Source of the DNA: Pseudomonas japonica
GTDB lineage: Bacteria > Pseudomonadota > Gammaproteobacteria > Pseudomonadales > Pseudomonadaceae
Assembly: GCF_013522925.1 (NCBI RefSeq)
Contig: NZ_JAAMQU010000002.1
Coordinates: 186,001-250,000 of the forward strand
Length of the DNA stretch: 64,000 nt
Direction of reading: 5' to 3'
How positions within the stretch are numbered: the first letter of the stretch is position 1; every line of letters begins with the position of its first letter. Of this stretch, positions 17,370-26,448 are shown piece after piece. Made by a program: the position numbers and the translations under genes. Below the pieces are notes generated by a model. It was not told the DNA's origin, made no database searches, and saw nothing but the letters and a program-made list of their open reading frames with translations.

Positions 17370-18440
17370 ATGATCAAGCTCAGCAAGGGAAATCTTCTTA
17401 CAGCACCCGCCGAAGCGCTGGTGAACACCGTCAACACCGAAGGTGTGATGGGGAAAGGCATCGCGCTGCAATTCAAGCAGGCGTTCCCGAACATGTTCAA
17501 AAGCTATCAGGAAGCATGCAAGAACGATATCGTTCAGCTAGGCAGGGTTCATGTGTTTGATCTTGGTGGGCTGGTCGGTGGGCCGCGTTGGATTATTAAC
17601 TTTCCGACTAAAGGTCACTGGAAGTCAAAAAGTCGGCTGGAAAATATTAGAAGTGGCCTGGTTGATCTAGTTTCCAAAGTGAGTGAATTGCATATTAGGT
17701 CTATTGCAATTCCTCCGCTTGGCTGTGGGTTGGGTGGTTTGAAATGGGAAGAAGTCCGGCCTGAAATTATCCAGGCCTTCTCGTCATTGCCGGATGTTGA
17801 AGTGCTGTTGTATCCTCCATCTGGTGCGCCCGCAGCTAAGGAAATGCCTAATGCAACTGAGCGTCCCAAGATGACAGACGGTCGTGCGGCGTTGATTTTA
17901 TTGATGGACCGTTACCTGAAAGGCCTTTTGGACCCATTTGTGAGTCTGTTGGAAGTTCATAAATTAATGTATTTCTTGCAGGAGGGTGGCAAGCCGCTTC
18001 GGTTGCAGTTTGAGCCAAAGCAGTATGGCCCATATGCAAAAAATCTTAGGCAGGTGCTGATCAAAATAGATGGTCACTTCATACAGGGGTATGGAGACGG
18101 TCAGGATGATCCTACTAAACCTTTGGAGCTAAAGGCAGGTGCGGTTGAAGAAGCTGAAAAGTTTTTGCTTGGAGATGTAGAAACTATGCGGCACATGGAG
18201 AAAGTCGCTGAGTTAATTGATGGGTTTGAAGATCCATACGGGATGGAGTTGCTTAGTACTGTTCATTGGGTTATGTCTAATACCCCTGGTGCGAAAGATG
18301 ATTCGGAGGTTGCCATCGGTGCGGTGCATCAGTGGAGTGAGCGCAAAAAATCTTATTTAAAACCTACCCATCTGGCGCGGGCCTGGCATCGTTTGAAAAA
18401 AATGAATTGGGATTCCGCATCTGGAAGCAGTATCTGCTAG
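17370..18440 (+). CDS. darG: DarG antitoxin, macrodomain ADP-ribosylglycohydrolase
   Basis: 356 residues. The N-terminal macrodomain (about 1-155) shows GNLLTAPAEALVNTVNTEG, MGKGIALQFK and IPPLGCGLGGLKW, the residues that bind ADP-ribose and remove it from DNA. The C-terminal half (about 170-350) has HKLMYFLQEGG and EPKQYGPYAKNL, reminiscent of DUF4065/Panacea-type antitoxin domains, and should bind and neutralise DarT directly. The ATG at 17370 follows the darT stop by one base, so translation is probably coupled; an in-frame ATG at 17352 overlaps darT. A strong hairpin terminates the pair. Confidence 0.9.
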   Translation: MIKLSKGNLLTAPAEALVNTVNTEGVMGKGIALQFKQAFPNMFKSYQEACKNDIVQLGRVHVFDLGGLVGGPRWIINFPTKGHWKSKSRLENIRSGLVDLVSKVSELHIRSIAIPPLGCGLGGLKWEEVRPEIIQAFSSLPDVEVLLYPPSGAPAAKEMPNATERPKMTDGRAALILLMDRYLKGLLDPFVSLLEVHKLMYFLQEGGKPLRLQFEPKQYGPYAKNLRQVLIKIDGHFIQGYGDGQDDPTKPLELKAGAVEEAEKFLLGDVETMRHMEKVAELIDGFEDPYGMELLSTVHWVMSNTPGAKDDSEVAIGAVHQWSERKKSYLKPTHLARAWHRLKKMNWDSASGSSIC

Positions 18441-18463
18441 TTTGAATTGTTCGTTGCACGCGA

Positions 18464-18500
18464 AGCCCTTGCAGCTCGCTGAGCTGAAAGGGCTTTCTGC
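18464..18500 (+). terminator. Terminator-like hairpin after darG
   Basis: AGCCCTT pairs with AAGGGCT and, inside it, CAGCTC pairs with GAGCTG around a GCT loop. A short T-rich stretch follows. It lies 23 bp past the darG stop. Confidence 0.7.
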
Positions 18501-18945
18501 ATTATTGTATTCTCGCGCGGTCGACCAGCCCCGTCGTCCTCGAATGAATCAACGCATTTCAACGCCGATGGGTTCTCGCGCTGGTGGATTTGATTTTCTA
18601 GGCTTTAACTTCCCGCCTGAAATGCCGCGCGGGGATTTGAATACTTTGCTCGCGGACTTCGTCAGCCTTTTTCGAGGTTTGCTGACCCGAGTATGTGCGA
18701 AGCGCAAAAGACAATTTTATGTTGAAGTCCTTGCCAGGATTCAAGATCAGCTATTTTCATTGCTGTCCCAGCAGTCCCGCATTCCAGTGTCCGGAGGGTT
18801 GTTTCTCCCTTGTTCACTTACGTTGACTAGATGGATACAAGGCAGCTACCAAACTTCCTGGCTAATCTATCCCCGTCCCGGCTCCGGCTCACCAGTTCGT
18901 GTCGCATCCCAGCCAAGTGCTATCCCGATTGTGGCGGATCTTAGT
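18501..18945. other. Gap between darG and the chemotaxis receptor
   Basis: About 445 bp with lower GC than the flanks. An open frame on the plus strand continues from 18442 to 19056 but overlaps the receptor gene, lacks a ribosome site and has no recognisable domain beyond a short FDFLGF string that is reminiscent of group II intron maturases. I regard it as a possible remnant of a mobile element rather than a gene. Confidence 0.4.
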
Positions 18946-20274
18946 TCAGGCCTCAGTCGAAAGCTGAGTAGCGAAGCTCTCCACGGCGCCCACCACCCGC
19001 TTGGCTCCTTCCTGAATCTCGGTAATCACCGTTCCAGCCTGATTGGCGAGGTGTAAGCCGGACTCAGCCTTATGTTTGCCCGCGCCTATGGTGGCTACCG
19101 CATCAGTGGCGAGTTTCTGATTCTGCTGAACCACGGTCGCGATTTCTCCGGTGGCTTGTGTGGTCCGTGAAGCCAGTTGGCGAACTTCATCGGCTACCAC
19201 GGCGAAACCGCGGCCCTGTTCCCCTGCACGCGCCGCTTCGATGGCCGCATTCAACGCGAGCAAATTGGTCTGTTCGGCAATCCCACTGATCGTTTTGATG
19301 ATGGTGGAAATCACCTGGCTCTGCCGATCCAGGGCTTCGATACCTTCAGCGGCGCTTTGCATATGGTGAGCGAGGTCATTCATTACCTTGACCGTCTCTT
19401 GCACCACCTCGGCACCGCGCTGTGCGGTGTCATCAGTGCCCACTGACGTGTCATAAGCGACCGTCGCTGCTTGGGCAATGGCAACTTCACGTTCTACTTG
19501 CTCAGTAATCACTGTGGCGACTTTCACAACTTTGTAGAAGTTGGCATTGCCGTCGCGAACCGGGTTGTAGGAGGCCTCGAGCCAAACCTCGCGCCCCCTG
19601 CTGTCAATCCGCTTGAAGCGCTGAGCAACGAACTCTCCACGACGCAGCCGGTCCCAGAACGCTTGATATTCGGCGGAGTTGGCGATGTCGCTACTGCAGA
19701 ACTGGCGGTGATGTTTGCCCTTGATCTGGTCCTGGGTATAGCTCATCGCCTGCAGGAATAGATCGTTGGCGGCAAGCACATGGCCGCTCATGTCGAACTC
19801 GATAACCGCCGTGGAGCGCATGAGTGCCTCAATGAAGTTCTCATGGGCACGAGCAGTCTCGATGGTGTTGGTCTGGTCGATGGCATAGCACGAGAACTTG
19901 AGCAATTTGCCGTCTGTGCTGTGTACGGGATGCATGATGACGCGCAGCCAGGATTCACGGCCGTCCTTACGCGATAGCCGCCATACACCTAAAAAATGCT
20001 CTCCACGCTGCATGGCGGTTCGCATCTGCGCATACTGTGGATCCTTCCTGGCGTGCTCGACAAACAGGTTCTCCAGCGGCTTGCCCATCAGCTCGTCGTT
20101 ACGGTATTGCAATACGGCTTCAAAATTGGCGTTCACACCGAGCACGCACCCTTGAGGGCTGAGCCGCATGTGAATGGTTTCCTTGTCCAAGCCCTCACGC
20201 ACCTGGCGAGAAATTGCCACCTCTTCACGCAGGGCGGCTATTTCGTTTTTCAGGCGTTTGAATAAAGAAAACAT
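18946..20274 (-). CDS. Soluble chemotaxis receptor with two PAS domains (BdlA-like)
   Basis: 442 residues, no transmembrane segment. An N-terminal coiled coil (about 1-25) leads into PAS1 (about 35-140, [20 protein letters not shown]) and PAS2 (about 145-265, [19 protein letters not shown]). The MCP signalling domain follows, with the hairpin tip [20 protein letters not shown]. This layout is that of P. aeruginosa BdlA (biofilm dispersion) and of cytoplasmic aerotaxis receptors. The start at 20274 is chosen because the protein begins there with the family-typical [11 protein letters not shown]; the longer frame overlaps the upstream gene. A sigma-28-type promoter match lies at 20307-20333. 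Confidence 0.88.
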   Translation of the reverse strand: MFSLFKRLKNEIAALREEVAISRQVREGLDKETIHMRLSPQGCVLGVNANFEAVLQYRNDELMGKPLENLFVEHARKDPQYAQMRTAMQRGEHFLGVWRLSRKDGRESWLRVIMHPVHSTDGKLLKFSCYAIDQTNTIETARAHENFIEALMRSTAVIEFDMSGHVLAANDLFLQAMSYTQDQIKGKHHRQFCSSDIANSAEYQAFWDRLRRGEFVAQRFKRIDSRGREVWLEASYNPVRDGNANFYKVVKVATVITEQVEREVAIAQAATVAYDTSVGTDDTAQRGAEVVQETVKVMNDLAHHMQSAAEGIEALDRQSQVISTIIKTISGIAEQTNLLALNAAIEAARAGEQGRGFAVVADEVRQLASRTTQATGEIATVVQQNQKLATDAVATIGAGKHKAESGLHLANQAGTVITEIQEGAKRVVGAVESFATQLSTEA

Positions 20275-20306
20275 GGCATGGGCTCGGCACGGGGGAGGTA
20301 CCGAAG

Positions 20307-20333
20307 TGATCGACAGTGCCGAGAAAAACTTGA
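20307..20333 (-). promoter_or_regulatory. Putative sigma-28 (FliA) promoter of the two-PAS receptor
   Basis: Read on the minus strand: -35 TCAAGTTT, an 11-nt spacer, -10 GTCGATCA. The sigma-28 consensus is TAAAGTTT (often TCAAG in Pseudomonas), N11, GCCGATAA. It lies 33 bp upstream of the ATG at 20274, in the gap after the glycosyltransferase gene. Confidence 0.65.
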
Positions 20334-20359
20334 AGGCAGCCGTCAGTTCATCAGAGCGC

Positions 20360-23107
20360 TCACACCCGCCGCGCATACACCTCCACATGCCCCCGGTACC
20401 GATTCGGAATCGCCAAATCCACCACCTCGAACCCACACTCCCCCAGCACGCCAATCAACCGTTCGCGGCTGAAGTGGTGGTAGCTCTCCAGTTCCTGCCA
20501 GTAGGGGTTCGCCCCGCTGGCGTCCATCACTTTCCAGCTGGACGAGCCCAGGTCGGGCAGGCCGACAACCAGCAGGCCGCCCGGGCGTAGCAAAACTGCA
20601 GCCTTTGTCAGTGCCTCTTTCGGGTAGGGCACGTGCTCGAGCATATCCATCATCGAAATCACATCGAAGGTGGCGTCGAACGGGTGGGCCATGAAGTCCT
20701 GGTGCACGGCGTTGAAGCCCAGTTGGCGGATTTGCGTCACGGGCGCCAGCCTCGTATCCAGCCCGGCGCTGGCAAAGCCGTAGTCGGCTGCAAGCATTAT
20801 CAACGCGCCATCACCGCAGCGGGCGTCGACCCAGGTTGGCGGTTGGCCAGTGCCCAGTGCTGCGTGATAGCCGCCCATTAGGCTCACCACTTTGTCGACT
20901 ACCGGCGCCCAGGCGCTGCGCCTGGCGTCGTAGCGCTCGGCGGTGATGGCCAGCCGGGCGGCGTCGGCCTTGCGTGCCACTTCGGCCATACCGGCGGGTG
21001 TCCAGAACTGGCGCGTATGCACGTGCCCGCAGGCTGTGCATTTCATCCATTCCACTGAAGGCGGCAGCGTCGCGTGCCACAGTTCATGCCCGGTGCAGTT
21101 GGCAAACCCCAGGGTTTCGCTGGTGCCTTGGCACAACGGGCAGGCGGGGTAGGTGTTCTGTAGCGGCGCTGCGGCGATGTCGTTGACGGCCGGGCAGGCG
21201 ATGGCCGCGTCGATCGGCCCGCAGTCCGGCACGTCGATGTGCGCGCCTTTTACACCGGGGCGGTGCTGCTGGACCATCTGCTCGATGGCGGTTTCGAAGT
21301 TGCGGGTAAACCGCAGCGTATCGAACAGCGGTGTGCTCAAACGGTTGGCCGCTACCTTGGCACGCAGTGCCGTCCGGTACTCGGCGTCGCTGCCGATGCG
21401 CTGGGCGATACCCACCATTGCGTTATGGTCGGCGCCCACCAGTTCTGGCAGCTCGATGGCGTTGAGCAGGCTTTCACTCACCCGCGACGAGAAATGCCGG
21501 CCGCGTGAGGTGATGACCGGAACACCGGCCCAGAGTGCATCGGAGGTCGTGGTATGGCCGTTGCACACCAGTGTGTCGAGCACGGCGTCGGCCAGTTGCA
21601 GGCGGGCCAGGTGATCCTGAGGCGCGGCGAACGGGGCGAAGATCAACCGTTGCGGATCGACACCGGCCAACTGCGCATAGTGGGTGAGGTTGGTAATCGC
21701 CTCGTCGCATTGGCCCAGCAACCAGAGCACGCTGTTTGGCACTTCGGTCAGTACCCGCAGCCACACGGTAAAGCTGGTGCGGTCGATCTTGTAGGACTGG
21801 TTAAACGCCCCGAACACCACTTTGTCTTCCGGCAATCCATGGGCCGCGCGGTTGGCCGGCTGCGCGGCGGCGCTGCGTTTACGGTCGTTGCACTGGTAGG
21901 TGTGCGGCAGGCGGCAGAACGCTTCGGGGTAGAAGGGCGTGCTGCTGTCTGGCGTGACGAAACGGTCCGAGACGATGTAGTCGATGTCGGTGTTCGCCGC
22001 GCTGCCCGGGTAGCCCAGGTACGCCACCTGCAGCGGCGCTGGCCGGTACGCCATGATCCCCGGGCGCCCGCCGCCGGTGTAGAGCTTCAGGTCGAAGAGG
22101 ATATCCAGTTGGTCAGCGGCCATGCGCTCGGCAGCCTGTTGATCGGTCATGGCGTGGATGGCGATCACGTGTTCGCAGCCCTCGGTGAAGCGCTGCCGAT
22201 ACGCCGAAACATCGGGCGCGCTGTAATCGTAGGCAAACACCTCAAAGCGATTACGGTCGTGGGCCTCGAACAGCCCGGCCATCAGGTGCATGGTGGCGTG
22301 ATTGCGAAAATCGCAGGACACGTACCCCACGCGGATTCGCCGGCCAGCCAACGGAGCCGCTGCCCGCGCGGGCAAAGGCTCGGCGGCCGGGACCATGCGT
22401 TTCACATAGGCTTGGGTCACGCCCAGGTTGCGCGCTTCGTCGGTGCACCAGGTGAGGTGCGTGAGCGGGTATTCTTGCGGCGCGTCGAAGGCGCCCTGAT
22501 CGTACCAGGCACCGATTTTCTGCTGCAGGGCTTCCACCCATTCCCACTCGCAGGTGAAGCGCGCCGGTACCAGCGCTGCACCACGTACGGCCGGGTCTTC
22601 AGGCGCCAGCGCGATGATCGTTTTGAACGCGCCGGAGGACTCTGCGTAGAGGTCGTTGCTTTGCAGCAGCAGGGCCGCGTGCGTCAGCAGCCGTGGATTG
22701 GCACTGACCGTCAGCTGCCGGCGAGCGAACTCGATGCCCTCGTGCTGGCGGTTGGCGTTGAAGCAGGTGGTGATCAATGCGTCCAGCACTTCTTCGTTGT
22801 CGGGTGCTTCCTCATTGGCGCTGCGCAGGCACTGCAAGGCATCGTCAGTGCTGCGCATGGCCGCCAGCAGCACGCCGGCCGCCAGCCAGTTACGCACGCC
22901 GGCGCCTTTGCTGGCGGCGTGCCTGAACGCTTCCACGGCTTCGACCAGGCGCCCGGTCAGGCGCAAGGCTTCGGCCCGCAACCCCAGCAGGGCGAGGTTT
23001 TCCGGCGCCTGGCTCAGCAGGTGGTCAAGCTCGGGGAGGGCCTCGGAGGAACGGCCGCTGGTGATCTGTTCGAGTAGTACCGCGAGGCGCTCTTCTGGAT
23101 GGGTCAT
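20360..23107 (-). CDS. TPR - GT41 (SPINDLY/OGT-like) glycosyltransferase - methyltransferase fusion
   Basis: 915 residues from ATG 23107 (an in-frame ATG at 23155 is possible). Residues 1-175 are TPR-like helices. About 255-615 is a GT41 O-GlcNAc-transferase-type catalytic region: [20 protein letters not shown] with the catalytic-type His, [30 protein letters not shown] and [23 protein letters not shown]...CTAC zinc-ribbon-like segment (about 656-693) precedes a class I methyltransferase ([38 protein letters not shown]). It should glycosylate Ser/Thr on a protein and methylate the product or glycan. The adjacent upstream gene encodes a Ser/Thr-rich repeat protein, the obvious substrate candidate. 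GT41 enzymes are known to modify bacterial flagellins and autotransporter-like proteins. Confidence 0.88.
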   Translation of the reverse strand: MTHPEERLAVLLEQITSGRSSEALPELDHLLSQAPENLALLGLRAEALRLTGRLVEAVEAFRHAASKGAGVRNWLAAGVLLAAMRSTDDALQCLRSANEEAPDNEEVLDALITTCFNANRQHEGIEFARRQLTVSANPRLLTHAALLLQSNDLYAESSGAFKTIIALAPEDPAVRGAALVPARFTCEWEWVEALQQKIGAWYDQGAFDAPQEYPLTHLTWCTDEARNLGVTQAYVKRMVPAAEPLPARAAAPLAGRRIRVGYVSCDFRNHATMHLMAGLFEAHDRNRFEVFAYDYSAPDVSAYRQRFTEGCEHVIAIHAMTDQQAAERMAADQLDILFDLKLYTGGGRPGIMAYRPAPLQVAYLGYPGSAANTDIDYIVSDRFVTPDSSTPFYPEAFCRLPHTYQCNDRKRSAAAQPANRAAHGLPEDKVVFGAFNQSYKIDRTSFTVWLRVLTEVPNSVLWLLGQCDEAITNLTHYAQLAGVDPQRLIFAPFAAPQDHLARLQLADAVLDTLVCNGHTTTSDALWAGVPVITSRGRHFSSRVSESLLNAIELPELVGADHNAMVGIAQRIGSDAEYRTALRAKVAANRLSTPLFDTLRFTRNFETAIEQMVQQHRPGVKGAHIDVPDCGPIDAAIACPAVNDIAAAPLQNTYPACPLCQGTSETLGFANCTGHELWHATLPPSVEWMKCTACGHVHTRQFWTPAGMAEVARKADAARLAITAERYDARRSAWAPVVDKVVSLMGGYHAALGTGQPPTWVDARCGDGALIMLAADYGFASAGLDTRLAPVTQIRQLGFNAVHQDFMAHPFDATFDVISMMDMLEHVPYPKEALTKAAVLLRPGGLLVVGLPDLGSSSWKVMDASGANPYWQELESYHHFSRERLIGVLGECGFEVVDLAIPNRYRGHVEVYARRV

Positions 23108-23215
23108 AGGGCTACGTTTTCGAAAGAAATGATCGCGAGATTGCGACGAAGACATCCGCGGATGTCAGCTACTGGAAAAAAAGGTCACGCCTGAACGTGG
23201 GTGATCATAACCCGG

Positions 23216-23260
23216 TGAAATGCAGGGGCCGGCAGTTGCCTGCCGAACCCCCGCATTTCA
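23216..23260. terminator. Long intercistronic hairpin between repeat protein and glycosyltransferase
   Basis: TGAAATGC (23216-23223) pairs with GCATTTCA (23253-23260). Inside, a G-run pairs with a C-run and CGGCAG pairs with CTGCCG around a four-base loop. There is no T-run on the minus strand, so it may be an attenuator or mRNA-stabilising structure rather than a full terminator. It follows the repeat-protein stop by 11 bp. Confidence 0.6.
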
Positions 23261-23270
23261 ACGCACGCTC

Positions 23271-26200
23271 TTACAGGTTCAGATACGGGATCTGGGTCGT
23301 AGAGAGTTGGGCCATCTGGGTCGCGGTCAGTGCGCTGATCTGGGCCTTGGTCAATGAGTTGACCTGAGAGGTCGACAGTACACCGATCTGGGCCGTGGTC
23401 AGCGAACTCACCTGAGCAGTGGTCAGGGCGGCAACGTCCTTGGTGGTGATTGCCGCTACCTGCGCAGTGCTCAGTGCCGCCAATGCTGTGGTGGAGATGC
23501 CAGCCACCTGTGCGGTGGACAGCAAGCCCACCTGTGCGGTAGACAGGTTGCTGCTCAGCGCACTGACCTGGCTGTACTTCATTGCAGCGATCTGGCTGGT
23601 GGTGAAGCTGGTCACCTGGGCGCTCGACAGGCCGCCGGCCTGGGCGGTGGTCAATGCAGCGATATCCGCCGCTTCGATCGCCTGAACCTGCGTGGTGCTC
23701 AGGTTGTTCAGCACGGTGGTCGACAGGCCTGCGACCTGGGCGGTCGACAGGGCGGCGATTTCCTTGGTGGACAATGCCTGCAGCTGAGTGGTGCTGAACC
23801 CGGAAAGCAGCGTGGTGGTCAAGCCTGCTGCCTGCGCGGTGGTGAGGGCGCCGATCTGGGTGGCGCTGAAGTTCTGGCCCAGCGAGCTGATCTGGGTGTA
23901 CTTCAATGCCGCTACTTGGCCGGTGCTAAAGCTACCCACCTGAGTGCTCGACAGCGCGGTCATTTGAGTGGTGGACAGGAAGCCGATATCAGCCGTCGAA
24001 ATCGCTGCGACCTGCACCGTACTCATGCTCGCGGCGATCAAGCCAGTGATCTGAGTCGAGGTCAGTGCGCCCACCTGGGCGGTGGTCAGCTTGGCGGTCA
24101 GCGTGCCCAGTTGAGTGGTGGTCAGCGCAGACAGCTGAGCCGTGGTGATTGCGGCAACACTGGTGGTGCCCAGCGCGCCCAGCTGAGTGGTGGTCAGCGA
24201 CGAGATATCACGGGTGGCGATGGCGGCGACTTGCGCGGTGGTCAATGCAGCCACGGCGGTAGTGCCCACGCCGCCCACCTGGGTGGTGGTCAGTGTGCCG
24301 ATCTGGCCGGTGGTGAATTTGGTAGCCAGCGTGCCAGCCTGGGTGGCCGACAGTGCAGCAACCTGTGCGGTGACCAGAGCGCCGACCTGGGCGGTCGTCA
24401 ACGACGCCAGCTGGGTGGTCGACAGCGCGGCTACGTCTTTGGTGGAGATAGCCTGCAGTTGAGCGGTGGTCAGGTTACCCAGCGCGGTGGTCGACAGGCT
24501 GGCCACCTGAACGGTCGACAGGGCAGCGATGTCGTTGGTCGAAAGCGCTTGCAACTGAGCGGTGGTGAACGCGCCCAGAACGGTCGTGGACAGGCCGGCG
24601 GCCTGAGCCGTGGTCAACATGCCAACCTGGCCCGCAGTCAGGTTCGCGGCGAGGGTACCGACCTGAGCGGTGGTGAGTGCCGTGACCTGGGCGGTGGTCA
24701 GCGCGGCAACGCCTGCCGTTGTCAGGCCGCCCAGCTGGGTGGTGCTCAGCTTGGCGATGTCGGTGGTGGAGATCGCGGCCACCTGCGCGGTGGTCAGGGC
24801 CGCCAGCGCCGTGGTGGTCAGGCCCGAGGCCTGCACCGTAGACAGCGCACCGATCTGAGCGGTAGCCAGTTTGGTGGCCAGCACGCCGACCTGGGTGCTC
24901 GTCAATGCCGCAACCTGAGTGGTCACCAGTGCGTTCACCTGAGCAGTACTCAGTGCACCGACCTGAGTGGTCGAGAGCGCGGCGACGTCTTTGGTGGAGA
25001 TCGCCTGCAGCTGGGCCGTGGTCAGGTTGCCGAGTGCGGTGGTCGACAGGCCGGCCACTTGTGCGGTGGACAGGGCAGCGATGTCCTTGGTGGAGATCGC
25101 TTGCAGCTGGGCGGTGCTCAGCGAGCCCAGCACGGTGGTCGACAAACTACCGGCTTGAGCCGTGCTCAGCGCGGCAATCTGGCTGGTGGACATGTTCGCG
25201 GCCAGCGCGCCGACCTGTTTGGTCGTCAGTGCAGCAACCTGAGCGGTTGTCAGCGAAGCGACGCTTGCGGTGGCAATGGCGCCCAGTTGAGCGGTAGTCA
25301 GCGCCGCGATGTCTTTGGTCGACACGGCAGCCAGCTGCGTGGTGGACAGTGCCGCCACGCCCGTTGTGCTAAGCCCGGCAGCCTGTGCGGTGGACAGCGC
25401 ACCCACCTGAGCGGTGGACAGTTTGGCGGCCACGGTGCTGAGCTGAGTGCTGGTCAAGGCGCCGGCCTGCACGGTGGTCAGTGCGGCAACCTGAGCGGTG
25501 GAAAGGCTGCCGACCTGCGTGGTCGACAGCGCGGCGACGTCCTTGGTGGAGATCGCCTGCAGCTGAGCCGTGGTCAGGTTACCCAACGCGGTGGTCGACA
25601 GGCCTGCTACCTGTGCAGTCGAGAGCACAGCGATGTCAGCGGTAGAGATCGCCTGCAGCTGATCGGTGCTCAGGGCGGCCAGTGCGGTGGTGGTCAGGCC
25701 CGACACTTGTGCGGTGGTCAGTGTGCCGATCTGAGCGGTCGACAGCTTGGTCGCGATGGTGCCGACTTGCAGGGTGGTCAGCGCATGGATCTGCGCGCTG
25801 GTCATGGCCGCAGCGCCGGTAGTGGACAACGAACCGATCTGGGTGGTTGTCAGCGCGGCAATGGCCTTGGTGCTCAAGGCCGCCACCGGCGTGGCCGCCA
25901 TGGCGCCCAGCACGGTGGTGGTCAAACCCTTGACCTGAATCGCCGACAGGGCGCCGATCTGGGAAGCCGTCATGTTGCTGGCCAGTGCGCCGACCTGAGT
26001 AGCGCTCATGGCGCCGATCTGGGTGGTCGAAAACGCAGCCACTTGAGTGGTGGTCAGCGCGGCAACCTGGGCGGCGGCCAGCGCGGCCACATCCTGGTTG
26101 TTCAATGCATTGAGCTGCGATGCGTTAAACGCTGCGATGGCCGCCGTGCTCAGCGACACAACATCTGCCGTCGACAGCACGGCAATCTGGCTAGTGGTTA

Positions 26201-26294
26201 AAGCGGATGCTTGGGCGGTGCTCAGTGCTGCAATATCAGACGTTGATAGTGCGGCGATCTGCTTGGTCGATAGCACGGCGATTTGAGCCGTTGA
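23271..26294 (-). repeat. 24-bp coding tandem repeats with 13/9-unit higher order
   Basis: Degenerate 24-bp repeats encode the octapeptides. Nine-unit blocks are 76 residues (228 bp) and 13-unit blocks 108 residues (324 bp). The longer block equals the shorter plus four extra units inserted before the conserved STKDVAAL-type unit. One unit in block 9 is cut to five residues (IAASM). The unit count accounts exactly for every residue: 30-residue head (counted from the TTG at 26384) + 540 + 304 + 73 + 90 = 1037. Confidence 0.9.
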
Positions 26295-26357
26295 AAACGA
26301 CGTGACGATGGATGTCATCGAGTTTGCATTCCTGATTATAAATTTATTGGCAGGCAT
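23271..26357 (-). CDS. Giant octapeptide-repeat protein, Ser/Thr/Ala/Leu-rich
   Basis: 1028 residues from ATG 26357 (alternatives: TTG 26384, ATG 26318). After a short head (PANKFIIRNANSMTSIVTSF) the whole protein is octapeptides of the form [ST]-T-x-[QD]-[VI]-x-x-[LI]. I count 121 units in 11 blocks of 13, 9, 13, 9, 13, 9, 13, 9, 9, 13 and 11. Blocks 1-10 each end in a 12-residue unit with a tetrapeptide insert such as ATKL, AANM or SSNL. Ser/Thr at position 1 and Gln/Asp at position 4 fit a helix-capping box, so a solenoid of very short helices is plausible; beta folds are not excluded. No Cys follows the chosen start. No signal peptide or RTX motif is visible. A FliA-type promoter lies upstream, and a GT41 glycosyltransferase gene follows. 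The function is unknown; I infer a glycosylated surface or flagellum-linked protein. Confidence 0.85.
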   Translation of the reverse strand: MPANKFIIRNANSMTSIVTSFSTAQIAVLSTKQIAALSTSDIAALSTAQASALTTSQIAVLSTADVVSLSTAAIAAFNASQLNALNNQDVAALAAAQVAALTTTQVAAFSTTQIGAMSATQVGALASNMTASQIGALSAIQVKGLTTTVLGAMAATPVAALSTKAIAALTTTQIGSLSTTGAAAMTSAQIHALTTLQVGTIATKLSTAQIGTLTTAQVSGLTTTALAALSTDQLQAISTADIAVLSTAQVAGLSTTALGNLTTAQLQAISTKDVAALSTTQVGSLSTAQVAALTTVQAGALTSTQLSTVAAKLSTAQVGALSTAQAAGLSTTGVAALSTTQLAAVSTKDIAALTTAQLGAIATASVASLTTAQVAALTTKQVGALAANMSTSQIAALSTAQAGSLSTTVLGSLSTAQLQAISTKDIAALSTAQVAGLSTTALGNLTTAQLQAISTKDVAALSTTQVGALSTAQVNALVTTQVAALTSTQVGVLATKLATAQIGALSTVQASGLTTTALAALTTAQVAAISTTDIAKLSTTQLGGLTTAGVAALTTAQVTALTTAQVGTLAANLTAGQVGMLTTAQAAGLSTTVLGAFTTAQLQALSTNDIAALSTVQVASLSTTALGNLTTAQLQAISTKDVAALSTTQLASLTTAQVGALVTAQVAALSATQAGTLATKFTTGQIGTLTTTQVGGVGTTAVAALTTAQVAAIATRDISSLTTTQLGALGTTSVAAITTAQLSALTTTQLGTLTAKLTTAQVGALTSTQITGLIAASMSTVQVAAISTADIGFLSTTQMTALSSTQVGSFSTGQVAALKYTQISSLGQNFSATQIGALTTAQAAGLTTTLLSGFSTTQLQALSTKEIAALSTAQVAGLSTTVLNNLSTTQVQAIEAADIAALTTAQAGGLSSAQVTSFTTSQIAAMKYSQVSALSSNLSTAQVGLLSTAQVAGISTTALAALSTAQVAAITTKDVAALTTAQVSSLTTAQIGVLSTSQVNSLTKAQISALTATQMAQLSTTQIPYLNL

Positions 26358-26421
26358 CCTTGACTCACGCTTGCACCCCTGCAAGGTAGGCCCATGACCA
26401 TTAAAAACTCGGTCGTCCGGG

Positions 26422-26448
26422 TTATCGACATGGCCTTTTGATACTTTA
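26422..26448 (-). promoter_or_regulatory. Putative sigma-28 (FliA) promoter of the octapeptide-repeat gene
   Basis: Read on the minus strand: -35 TAAAGTAT, 11-nt spacer, -10 GTCGATAA; 14 of 16 positions match TAAAGTTT-N11-GCCGATAA with the correct spacing. It lies 65 bp upstream of the ATG at 26357, so the repeat protein is probably made with the late flagellar genes. Confidence 0.7.

Noticed and set aside
16403..18945. Prophage or integrative element with att sites
   Set aside because: No integrase, and no repeat of the tRNA 3' end was found downstream by eye.
20275..20454. Upstream extension of the two-PAS receptor
   Set aside because: It would overlap the glycosyltransferase gene and the promoter; the family-typical start is at 20274.
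23916..26201. 761-codon plus-strand frame of Gly/Gln/Arg repeats
   Set aside because: Mirror of the octapeptide repeat gene; the minus frame has the regular protein pattern and promoter.
23271..26317. Short tandem repeats as a possible CRISPR array
   Set aside because: The 24-bp units are degenerate, have no unique spacers, and are in frame with the octapeptide code.
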